Under the pieces are notes generated by a model, which was given only the letters and a program-made list of their open reading frames with translations, did not search any database and was not told the DNA's origin. This document shows positions 57,457-64,000 of a stretch of DNA of 64,000 nucleotides, in pieces. Source of the DNA: UBA2272 sp034368805 (GTDB lineage: Bacteria > Actinomycetota > Coriobacteriia > Anaerosomatales > Anaerosomataceae); NCBI GenBank assembly GCA_034368805.1, contig JAXMLJ010000012.1:20448-84447 (forward strand), read 5' to 3'. Position 1 is the stretch's first letter, and every line of letters begins with the position of its first letter. Position numbers and translations under genes: made by a program.

Positions 57457-58718
57457 CCGCTTCGCGCAGACAGTCGCTGACCTCTCCGGCCTACATCATG
57501 CTGATCGCCGTTGCTCTGCTGGTCGCGGGTGGCGTGGTGATGGTCTACTCGGCGTCCGCGGTCTCCGACTACGTCAAGTTCGGCGATAGCGCCTACCACG
57601 CGAAGCGCCAGGCGATCTACGCACTGGGAGGCATCGTCGCACTCGCTGTGGCCTCGCGCTGGGACTTCCGGACGGGGCGGAAAGCGGTGCCGATGATGCG
57701 TCCGGCCACCGTTGCCTGGGCCGTGTGGGGCGCGTCACTGGCGGGACTGGTCGCGGTCGACATCGCCGGTGTGGGCAAGTGGGGCGCGACGCGCTCGATC
57801 GACCTCGGCCCGGTCTTCATCCAGCCGTCCGAGTTCGCCAAGGTCGGCTGTCTGCTGGTCGTTGCCTCCCTCATCGTGCAGTGGCGGCGCCAGACCATCA
57901 CCGGTGGCCAGTTCGCCTTCAGGGTCTCGGCAGCGCTGCTGCCTGTAGTCGTGCTGATCATGCTGCAGCCCGACATGGGCACGACGATGTCGATCGTTGC
58001 AGTGACGGCTGTCATGCTGTGGCTCGGTGGCCTTCGCGCGCGCTGGTTCGCCGCCATGCTCGCTGCCGGCTTGCCTACGGTGGCGCTTCTGATCTGGAAG
58101 GCTGGCTACCGAATGGAGCGGATCACCGGATTCCTCGATCCGTGGGCCGACCCTGCCGACAGCGGGTATCAGATCATCCAGTCGCTGTACGCGTTCGGCT
58201 CCGGTGGGCTGTTCGGCGTGGGACTCGGCCTGTCGCGGCAGAAGTTCTTCTATCTCCCTGCGGCGCACAACGACTTCATCTTCGCGATCATCGGTGAGGA
58301 GACCGGCCTTGTCGGTACCCTGTGTGTCGTGGCCGCGTTCGCTGCGTTCGCTTACGCCGGGACGCGCATCGCCATCGAGTGCAAGGATCCGTTCGGCAGG
58401 CTCATGGCCGGTGGCCTCACCTCGATGATCGTTATCCAGGCACTCATGAACATGGCCGCCGTCACCCGCCTGATGCCGATCACCGGCATCCCGCTCCCGT
58501 TCGTGAGCGCCGGCGGATCGTCGCTGGTACTGACGCTTGCGAGCGTCGGCCTGATTCTTGCGGTATCCCGTCACAGTGGCGGCGCACGAGTGAAGCTCGT
58601 GCGAAAGACGACATCCAGGGGGTCTGCGCGTGCGAGTTCTGGTGAGCGGGGGAGGGACAGCCGGTCACATCTACCCGGCGCTGACAGTGGCCGACCGGCT
58701 ACTCGCCGAGGGGCATGA
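57453..58718 (+). CDS. ftsW: Septal peptidoglycan polymerase FtsW
   Basis: The 421-residue SEDS glycosyltransferase has about ten transmembrane helices. Markers are VVMVYSASAV, the QPSEFAKVG block, LQPDMGTT, HNDFIFAIIGEETGLVG and GIPLPFVSAGGSS. The last 40 residues are Arg/Ser-rich and hydrophilic, and about 29 codons of them overlap the start of murG in another frame. It polymerises glycan from lipid II with FtsI. Confidence 0.96.
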   Translation: MTASRRQSLTSPAYIMLIAVALLVAGGVVMVYSASAVSDYVKFGDSAYHAKRQAIYALGGIVALAVASRWDFRTGRKAVPMMRPATVAWAVWGASLAGLVAVDIAGVGKWGATRSIDLGPVFIQPSEFAKVGCLLVVASLIVQWRRQTITGGQFAFRVSAALLPVVVLIMLQPDMGTTMSIVAVTAVMLWLGGLRARWFAAMLAAGLPTVALLIWKAGYRMERITGFLDPWADPADSGYQIIQSLYAFGSGGLFGVGLGLSRQKFFYLPAAHNDFIFAIIGEETGLVGTLCVVAAFAAFAYAGTRIAIECKDPFGRLMAGGLTSMIVIQALMNMAAVTRLMPITGIPLPFVSAGGSSLVLTLASVGLILAVSRHSGGARVKLVRKTTSRGSARASSGERGRDSRSHLPGADSGRPATRRGA

Positions 58719-59745
58719 TGTAGCCTTTGTCGGCACGCCGGACGGCCTGGAGGCCCGTCTTGTGTCCGAGGCGGGCATCGCCTTCCATGCCGTGCGCTCC
58801 CGGGGCTTCGACCGGGGCAACCCGCTCACGCTCCTGACCTCTGCGTGCATCACGGTCGCGTCGGTGATCGCGTCGCTGGCGCTGCTCAAACGGGAGCGCC
58901 CCGACGTGGTGATCGGTTTCGGCGGATACGTGTCGCTGCCGGTCGGCCTCGCCGCGGTTCTCGCCCGGGTGCCGCTCGTGCTGCACGAACAGAACTCGGT
59001 ACCGGGTCTGGCCAACAAGGTGCTCTCGCGGTGGGCCCGCGCCGTCGGAGTGACCTACGAGAGCTCGCTCGGCGCCCTGGTGCACTCCGGGCGCGCCGTC
59101 GTCACCGGGAACCCCGTGCGCTCCGCGGTTCTGGAGGCGTCGTCCGAGCGTGGGCGTGCGTCGCTCGGACTCGACCCAGATGCGACGGTCGTGCTCGTCT
59201 TCGGGGGCAGCAGGGGGGCGCAGCATCTGAACGAGGCGATGGTCCGTCTCGCGCCGACACTCGTTGCCGTCCCGTCGTTGCAGGTGGTGCACGTGGCCGG
59301 TACGATTGAGGCCGCCGAGGTGGCCCGCCGTGTGTCGGCGGTCCTCGGCGAGCAGAGTGATCGGTACCGCGTCGTGGACTACATCGACCGGATGGGTGAC
59401 GCGATCGCGGCTGCCGATCTGGTGGTGGCGCGGGCGGGCGCGACGTCGATCGCCGAGCTGACCGCCCTGGGTCGGGCGGCGATCCTGGTCCCGTACCCGT
59501 TCGCGACCGACGACCACCAGACGGGCAACGCGCGTGCGGTGGCTAGTGCGGGTGGTGCCCGGATCGTGCCTGACGCCGACCTTGACGGCCCGGCGTTCGA
59601 TGATGTGGTGATGGAACTCGTGGCCGATGGCCCGCTGCGCGCGGAGATGGCTCAGGCCTCGGCGGCTCTGGCTCGCCGCGACGCGACGGAGCGCGTCGTC
59701 GCACTTGCGCTCGGTGCCACCCGGACTCGGAAGGAGACGCCGTGA
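58630..59745 (+). CDS. murG: UDP-GlcNAc:lipid I N-acetylglucosaminyltransferase MurG
   Basis: The 371-residue GT28 enzyme converts lipid I to lipid II. The N-terminus RVLVSGGGTAGHIYPALTVAD is followed by DVVIGFGGYVSLPVGLAA, LHEQNSVPGLANK, VTGNPVR and the C-terminal donor site ARAGATSIAELTALG. The GTG start lies within the ftsW tail, an 89-base overlap that is long for this cluster but is fixed by the conserved N-terminus. murC overlaps the stop by four bases. Confidence 0.97.
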   Translation: MRVLVSGGGTAGHIYPALTVADRLLAEGHDVAFVGTPDGLEARLVSEAGIAFHAVRSRGFDRGNPLTLLTSACITVASVIASLALLKRERPDVVIGFGGYVSLPVGLAAVLARVPLVLHEQNSVPGLANKVLSRWARAVGVTYESSLGALVHSGRAVVTGNPVRSAVLEASSERGRASLGLDPDATVVLVFGGSRGAQHLNEAMVRLAPTLVAVPSLQVVHVAGTIEAAEVARRVSAVLGEQSDRYRVVDYIDRMGDAIAAADLVVARAGATSIAELTALGRAAILVPYPFATDDHQTGNARAVASAGGARIVPDADLDGPAFDDVVMELVADGPLRAEMAQASAALARRDATERVVALALGATRTRKETP

Positions 59746-61136
59746 GCAAGTCCGCATACGCGCACTTCATCGGCATCGGCGGAGCCGGGATGAGCGGCAT
59801 CGCCAAGGTGCTTCATGATCGTGGCGTGACGGTGACCGGATCGGACCTGAAGGCCTCCCGGTATGCCCGGGCGCTTGAAGACGCCGGTGTCCCCGTGTCC
59901 GTCGGACATGACGCCGCGAACCTCGGTGACCCCGAGGTCGTGGTCGTGTCGTCGGCCATCCCGGACTCCAATCCGGAACTCGTCGCTGCGCGGGAGAGGG
60001 GCCTCGAGGTCTGGCCCCGTGCGAAGATGCTCGCGCACCTCGCTGGCGACGACGCGACGCTGGCGGTGGCCGGGACCCACGGCAAGACGACGACGAGTTC
60101 CATGCTGGCGACAGTGCTGGACGCCATCGGAGCGGACCCCACATTCCTCATCGGTGGCGAGTTGAACGACATGGGCGCCAATGCCCGCTGCGGTCGCGGG
60201 GGCTACTACGTGGTCGAGGCTGACGAGAGTGACGGCTCTTTCCTCTACCTCGAGCCGACGTTGAGCCTTGTGACGAACATCGAGGCTGACCACCTCGACC
60301 ACTACGGTTCGTTCGGCGCGATCCTCGAAACGTTCCGGGAGTTCATCGGCAAGACGCGACCCGATGGTGCGGTGGTCGTCTGTGCCGATGATGCCGGGCT
60401 CGTGGCGCTCGCCCGCGAGGCGGCCGCCGCGCGGGTGGTGACGTACGGGCTTGAGGCGGAGGCGGACGTGCGTTGCGAAGCGCTCGAGTGCGACGGGTTC
60501 GGGTATCGTTTTGTCGTAATCCTGCCTGGCGGCGCGAGGTTCGTTGCACGGATCGCGGTGCCCGGCGCGCACAACGTCGTGAACGCCACCGGCGTGCTTG
60601 CCTCCTTGTGGGCACTCGGACTCGACGTGGAGGCCGGCGCGGAGGCGCTCGAGCGATTCAGCGGCGTTCGGCGGCGGTTCGATCGGGTCGGAGAGGTCGG
60701 CGGCGTGACTGTCGTCGATGACTACGCGCATCACCCCACCGAAGTCCGTGCAACGCTGCAGGCGGCGAGGGACGCGGGGTTCGGACGGATCTGGACCGTG
60801 TTCCAGCCGCACCGCTATAGCCGCACACGCACTCTCGGCGCGGAGTTCGGCGCCGCATTCGATCTGGCCGACCATGTCGTGCTCATGGACGTCTATGGAG
60901 CTGGGGAGCCCCCCGTTCCCGGAGTATCGGGCAAGACGGTCCTCGACGAGCTGCTGTTGCACGACCCTCGCAGCCAGGTGGCCTACTTCCCTCACCGGTC
61001 AGACATCGAGGGCTACGTCGTCACGCGTGTGCGGCCGGGCGATCTGGTGATGACGATGGGTGCCGGGGACGTCACGACGATCGGCGGGGAACTGGTGCGT
61101 GCTCTCGCGGCTGCGGCGCCACCGGGTGCGTCATGA
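59742..61136 (+). CDS. murC: UDP-N-acetylmuramate:L-alanine ligase MurC
   Basis: The 464-residue ligase adds the first amino acid to UDP-MurNAc. Motifs: HFIGIGGAGMSGIAKVL, P-loop GTHGKTTTSSML, EADESDGSFL, NIEADHLDHYG, VVDDYAHHPTEV and FQPHRYSRT. GTG start overlapping the murG stop; ends overlapping murB by four bases. Confidence 0.98.
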   Translation: MSKSAYAHFIGIGGAGMSGIAKVLHDRGVTVTGSDLKASRYARALEDAGVPVSVGHDAANLGDPEVVVVSSAIPDSNPELVAARERGLEVWPRAKMLAHLAGDDATLAVAGTHGKTTTSSMLATVLDAIGADPTFLIGGELNDMGANARCGRGGYYVVEADESDGSFLYLEPTLSLVTNIEADHLDHYGSFGAILETFREFIGKTRPDGAVVVCADDAGLVALAREAAAARVVTYGLEAEADVRCEALECDGFGYRFVVILPGGARFVARIAVPGAHNVVNATGVLASLWALGLDVEAGAEALERFSGVRRRFDRVGEVGGVTVVDDYAHHPTEVRATLQAARDAGFGRIWTVFQPHRYSRTRTLGAEFGAAFDLADHVVLMDVYGAGEPPVPGVSGKTVLDELLLHDPRSQVAYFPHRSDIEGYVVTRVRPGDLVMTMGAGDVTTIGGELVRALAAAAPPGAS

Positions 61137-62050
61137 GCGTCGGTCGTGTGGCCTCGCGCCTGACCGGAGTCCTCGCCGGAGAGGTCCGCACGGACGAACC
61201 GATGGCGCGGCACACCACGTACCGTATCGGTGGACCGGCGGACCTGCTCGTCACGTGCGACACGGTGACCGATCTTGCCGAGGCCGAGCGTATCCTGGCC
61301 GAAGAGGGGATCGAGTCGACCGTCATCGGCAAAGGCTCGAACCTGCTCGTCGCCGATGCGGGATATCGTGGCGCTATCCTGGTGCTCGGTCGTGAGTTCA
61401 AGGCTCACGCCGTTGCGGGTGCGCGGATCACGTGCGGCGCAGGATGCATCCTGGCGTACGTGGTGCGTGAGGCGTTCTCGCGGGGTCTCTCGGGGATGGA
61501 GTTTGCCGTGGGTATCCCCGGGACGGTCGGTGGAGCGATCGCGATGAACGCCGGCACGCGAGGCGTGTGGATGGACTCGGTGATCGAGTCGGTGACCCTG
61601 CACGTCCCCGGCGAAGGGCTGCGACGGGTTGCGGGAACAGACATAGCATGGGGATACCGCACGAGCGGGCTCGCCTCGGCAGGGATCATCGTCGAAGCGG
61701 TCGTGATGCTCGAGCAGGGCGAAGGGACGAGGATCCGGGCCGAGATGGAGCGGAGTCTGCAGCGCCGGAAAGCGACCCAGCCGCTCGGGATGCCCAGTGC
61801 GGGAAGCGTGTTCAAGAACCCGTCGGACTCCTCGGCCGGCCGCTTGATCGAGGCCGCGGGTCTCAAGGGTACGAGACTGGGTGGTGCGCGCGTTTCGGAG
61901 GTGCACGCGAACTTCATCGTCAACGACGGAGGGGCGAGGGCGGCAGACGTCCTCGGGCTCATCCGCAAGATACAGATAGTGGTCAGGGACACACATGGCA
62001 TCGAACTCGAACCAGAGATCCGGCTCCTCGGCTCGTTCGACATCGCGTAA
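61133..62050 (+). CDS. murB: UDP-N-acetylenolpyruvoylglucosamine reductase MurB
   Basis: The 305-residue flavoenzyme reduces UDP-GlcNAc-enolpyruvate to UDP-MurNAc. It has the FAD-binding blocks TTYRIGGPADLLV and GKGSNLLVAD, GIPGTVGGAIAMNAG, the YRTSGL motif, SAGSVFKNP and the catalytic Glu in ELEPEIRLLG. It belongs to the shorter type II form without the extra Tyr loop. Its end overlaps ftsQ by 56 bases. Confidence 0.96.
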   Translation: MSVGRVASRLTGVLAGEVRTDEPMARHTTYRIGGPADLLVTCDTVTDLAEAERILAEEGIESTVIGKGSNLLVADAGYRGAILVLGREFKAHAVAGARITCGAGCILAYVVREAFSRGLSGMEFAVGIPGTVGGAIAMNAGTRGVWMDSVIESVTLHVPGEGLRRVAGTDIAWGYRTSGLASAGIIVEAVVMLEQGEGTRIRAEMERSLQRRKATQPLGMPSAGSVFKNPSDSSAGRLIEAAGLKGTRLGGARVSEVHANFIVNDGGARAADVLGLIRKIQIVVRDTHGIELEPEIRLLGSFDIA

Positions 62051-62963
62051 GCGGGTCCATATCGATACGGGAGTCCGAAACCGGTCGTCCGAGACCGGCG
62101 CGCACCTTGCGGCGGGCGCGGCCGAGGGGAGCCGATCGCGTGGTGCCCGCGGGTCGCGGGACGGACGACGCGGAAGTCCGCCGCGCCGCGAATCCGCGGC
62201 AGCGCGAGCACGCCGCGAGCAGCGCGAGACGAAGCGGGCCGAGCAGCGCCGAGCGCTCCGCTTGAGAGGTGCGCTCGTTGCGGGCGCCCTGATCGTGGTG
62301 ACTGTGCTGGGCGGCGCGGTGTATCGCTCGCAGCTGTTCGCCATCGAGACAGTGAACGTGACCGGGACGAGCACGCTCTCGGCCGAGGCTGTGCGCTCCC
62401 GCGTGGTGCTTCCGGCGGACGCCACGCTGCTGAGGTTCGCGCGTGCGCAGATAGAGTCCGACCTCGAGACTGACCCGTGGATCGCGCACGCGTCGGTATC
62501 GCGGCGCTTCCCGTCGACGCTCACGATCGTGATCGAAGAGCGGGTCCCGGCGGCGCTGCTCGACACCGGTGTGACATTCTGGTTCGTCGACGGTGACGGC
62601 CGCTTCCTTGGGGAGTCGTCACTGGACACGACGGACTCGCCCCTGCCGGTGATTCGCGACGTACCGGGGCTGGAGCCGGTGGCGGATCAGGTCACCGAGG
62701 ATGCTGCTCTTGTCAACGCCCTACAGGTCCTCGCCGGCGTGTCGCCCGACCTCAGGTCGCGCGTGCGTGCGGTCTCGGCCGCCTCGGCCCACGAGACGAC
62801 CCTCATCACCGACGGGAGTATCGAGGTCATGGTGGGGGAGGCGGTGCAGCTTGTGGAGAAGTCAGCGCTGGCGCTCGGCATCATGGCCGAGCAGGGCCAG
62901 GACGTGGTGTTCATCGACGTGCGCTCTATAGAGAGGCCCATCTCGCGAGGCTTGGGTCGGTAG
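61995..62963 (+). CDS. ftsQ: Division protein FtsQ/DivIB
   Basis: The 322-residue bitopic protein has a long Arg/Ser-rich cytoplasmic region (residues 1-90), one transmembrane helix (about 92-112) and a POTRA domain (FAIETVNVTGTSTLSAEAVRSRV) followed by the FtsQ beta-domain (DPWIAHASVSRRFPSTLTIVIEER as separate blocks). It scaffolds FtsL and FtsB at the septum. The ATG is inside murB. The basic tail is much longer than in E. coli, as is usual in actinomycetes. Confidence 0.93.
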   Translation: MASNSNQRSGSSARSTSRKRVHIDTGVRNRSSETGAHLAAGAAEGSRSRGARGSRDGRRGSPPRRESAAARARREQRETKRAEQRRALRLRGALVAGALIVVTVLGGAVYRSQLFAIETVNVTGTSTLSAEAVRSRVVLPADATLLRFARAQIESDLETDPWIAHASVSRRFPSTLTIVIEERVPAALLDTGVTFWFVDGDGRFLGESSLDTTDSPLPVIRDVPGLEPVADQVTEDAALVNALQVLAGVSPDLRSRVRAVSAASAHETTLITDGSIEVMVGEAVQLVEKSALALGIMAEQGQDVVFIDVRSIERPISRGLGR

Positions 62964-62977
62964 CAGCGCGGCACCTG

Positions 62978-62991
62978 CCCGGGCGCCCGGG
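62978..62991 (+). terminator. Short GC hairpin between ftsQ and ftsZ
   Basis: CCCGGG-CG-CCCGGG can fold to a tight 5-bp stem-loop 15 bases after the ftsQ stop. There is no U-tract. It may partly separate the dcw transcript from ftsZ. Confidence 0.35.
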
Positions 62992-63012
62992 AGCAACCCG
63001 CCGAAAAACTCG

Positions 63013-63098
63013 TTGCAAACCCCTTGCGTTTAGTATAAGGTTCGTGTGAAGATTGACCTTTGCCCGAACACAGTAAACGTCAAGTATAGGTTTAGACT
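63013..63098 (+). promoter_or_regulatory. AT-rich ftsZ promoter region with repeated elements
   Basis: The region is clearly AT-richer than its surroundings. It contains TTGCAA (63013-63018), TATAAG (63034-63039), TTGACC (63053-63058), TATAGG (63085-63090) and TAGACT (63093-63098). AGTATAAGGTT and AGTATAGGTTT form an imperfect direct repeat about 51 bases apart. No single -35/-10 pair with ideal spacing stands out, so several ftsZ start sites, or a regulator binding the repeats, are likely. Confidence 0.5.
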
Positions 63099-63131
63099 AT
63101 TGGCACAACGGGCAGCTCCGGGAGGCAAAAG

Positions 63132-64000
63132 ATGCTCGATACGGGGGCGAACTACCTGGCAGTGATCAAGGTCGTGGGCGTCGGTGGCGGCGGTACGAAC
63201 GCGGTCAACCGGATGGTCGAGGCCGGGGTCAAGGGTGTCGAGTTCATCGCGGTGAACACCGACAATCAGGCGTTGCTCATGTCTGACGCCGACTACAAGG
63301 TCCACATAGGTGTCGGTTTGACCAAGGGTCTCGGCGCGGGAGCGGATCCCGACGTCGGCCTGCAGGCCGCCGAGGAGAACCGCGGCGAGATCAAGGAGGC
63401 GCTGCAGGGCGCCGACATGGTCTTCATCACTGCGGGCGAGGGTGGTGGCACTGGTACGGGCGCCGCACCGATCATCGCTCAGATCGCCAAGGAGGAGATC
63501 GGCGCTCTGACGGTCGCCGTCGTGACGCGTCCATTCGCCTTCGAAGGCCGCAAGCGGGCCATCCAGGCGGAAGAGGGCATCCAGAAGCTGCGCGAGTTCG
63601 TGGACACGCTCATCATCATCCCCAACGATCGCCTGCTGCAGGTCGCCGAGAAGAAGACGTCGATCCTCGATGCGTTCCGGATCGCCGATGACGTACTCCG
63701 GCAGGGCTGCCAGGGGATCACCGACCTCATCACGGTACCCGGGCTCATCAACCTCGACTTCGCCGACGTGCGCACGGTCATGAAGGACGCGGGCACGGCG
63801 CTCATGGGCATCGGCGTCGCAACGGGCGACACGCGTGCGCACGAGGCCGCGAAGGCCGCCATCGCAAGCCCCCTGCTCGAGTCGAGCATCGAGGGTGCCA
63901 ACGGCGTCTTGCTCTCGATCTCCGGCGGCAGTGACCTCGGCCTGTTCGAGGTCAACGAGGCAGCCGAAGTCGTTAGGCGGCGGCGCACCCGGATGCGAAC
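63132..64000 (+). CDS. ftsZ: Cell division protein FtsZ (3' truncated by the window; apparent frameshift near 63975)
   Basis: The tubulin homologue starts MLDTGANYLAVIKVVGVGGGGTNAVNRM after GGGAGG. The GTP-binding signature GEGGGTGTGAAP, the VAVVTRPFAFEGRKR segment, the T7-loop region (NLDFADVRTVM) and GLFEVNEAAEVV are all canonical. After codon 281 (GTT, 63972-63974) the frame reads RRRRTRMR, whereas the frame +2 reads AAAHPDAN, the known continuation of actinobacterial FtsZ. One missing G in an AGGGCG context would restore it. This is either a sequence error or a broken gene; for an essential gene an error is far likelier. Confidence 0.95.
   Translation, partial: MLDTGANYLAVIKVVGVGGGGTNAVNRMVEAGVKGVEFIAVNTDNQALLMSDADYKVHIGVGLTKGLGAGADPDVGLQAAEENRGEIKEALQGADMVFITAGEGGGTGTGAAPIIAQIAKEEIGALTVAVVTRPFAFEGRKRAIQAEEGIQKLREFVDTLIIIPNDRLLQVAEKKTSILDAFRIADDVLRQGCQGITDLITVPGLINLDFADVRTVMKDAGTALMGIGVATGDTRAHEAAKAAIASPLLESSIEGANGVLLSISGGSDLGLFEVNEAAEVVRRRRTRMR

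Noticed and set aside
1..64000. CRISPR arrays, tRNA or rRNA genes, insertion sequences
   Set aside because: No regularly spaced identical repeats, cloverleaf with GGTTCGA-type arm, rRNA-like stretch or transposase was seen on either strand.

Overview
The window is one compact, high-GC bacterial chromosome segment, coding almost throughout and mostly on the + strand. It looks like a deep-branching, monoderm-type actinomycete, with the Coriobacteriia (OPB41/Anaerosomatales-like lineages) as my best guess. The reasons are frequent GTG and some TTG starts, a division cluster with ftsZ directly after ftsQ and no ftsA, a MurE with the meso-diaminopimelate motif DNPR, SteA/SteB-like envelope proteins, and a gene order shared with Firmicutes (aroQ-pepP-efp-acc genes-asp23-nusB-xseB-dxs-tlyA-recN) but without the sporulation genes found there in Bacillus. 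The taxon is inferred from content, not from a search. I see no tRNA or rRNA gene, prophage, transposon or CRISPR array.

Layout. 1-1611: end of an unrecognised gene, a MglA/CvnD-like small GTPase and a membrane-anchored protein with an (EP)11 tract. 1729-13801: a type IV pilus locus with assembly ATPase pilB, platform pilC, two tandem paralogous pilins, prepilin peptidase pilD, three pilin-like minor components (one very large with FN3-like segments, one PilX-like), and the alignment genes pilM, pilN, pilO and a PilP-like protein. No retraction ATPase pilT and no secretin are present here. 13915-18233: chorismate genes aroC, fused aroK-aroB and aroQ, then an Xaa-Pro peptidase. 18246-28707: housekeeping genes efp, a carboxyltransferase-BCCP fusion, accC, asp23, nusB, xseB, dxs, tlyA, nadK and recN.

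28710-36400: an envelope block with steA-like and steB/mctB-like genes, then, on the minus strand, a GT2 glycosyltransferase and the lipid II flippase murJ. Divergent from these are a 694-residue alkaline-phosphatase-like polytopic protein and a MraY/WecA-superfamily transferase with a changed active-site motif. 36410-41221: pyrG, an M20 peptidase, a DUF3866 protein and xerD. 41361-46256: a BMP-type nucleoside ABC importer preceded by a possible nine-codon leader ORF. 46261-47966: small membrane proteins and a DUF4349 lipoprotein.

48237-64000: an almost complete dcw cluster (mraZ, rsmH, ftsL-like, ftsI, murE, murF, mraY, murD, ftsW, murG, murC, murB, ftsQ, ftsZ) behind a promoter that overlaps MraZ-type boxes. 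Nearly all genes overlap or abut, so it should be one long operon. ftsZ has its own AT-rich promoter region and shows an apparent one-base frameshift 25 bases before the window ends.

The points most worth attention are the carboxyltransferase-AccB fusion with a well-formed internal start, the uncharacterised envelope-polymer genes between murJ and pyrG, the GTPase/(EP)n pair in front of pilB, a 52-residue membrane protein with its own promoter and terminator, a recurring extended -10 element (TGNTANNNT), and the ftsZ frameshift.
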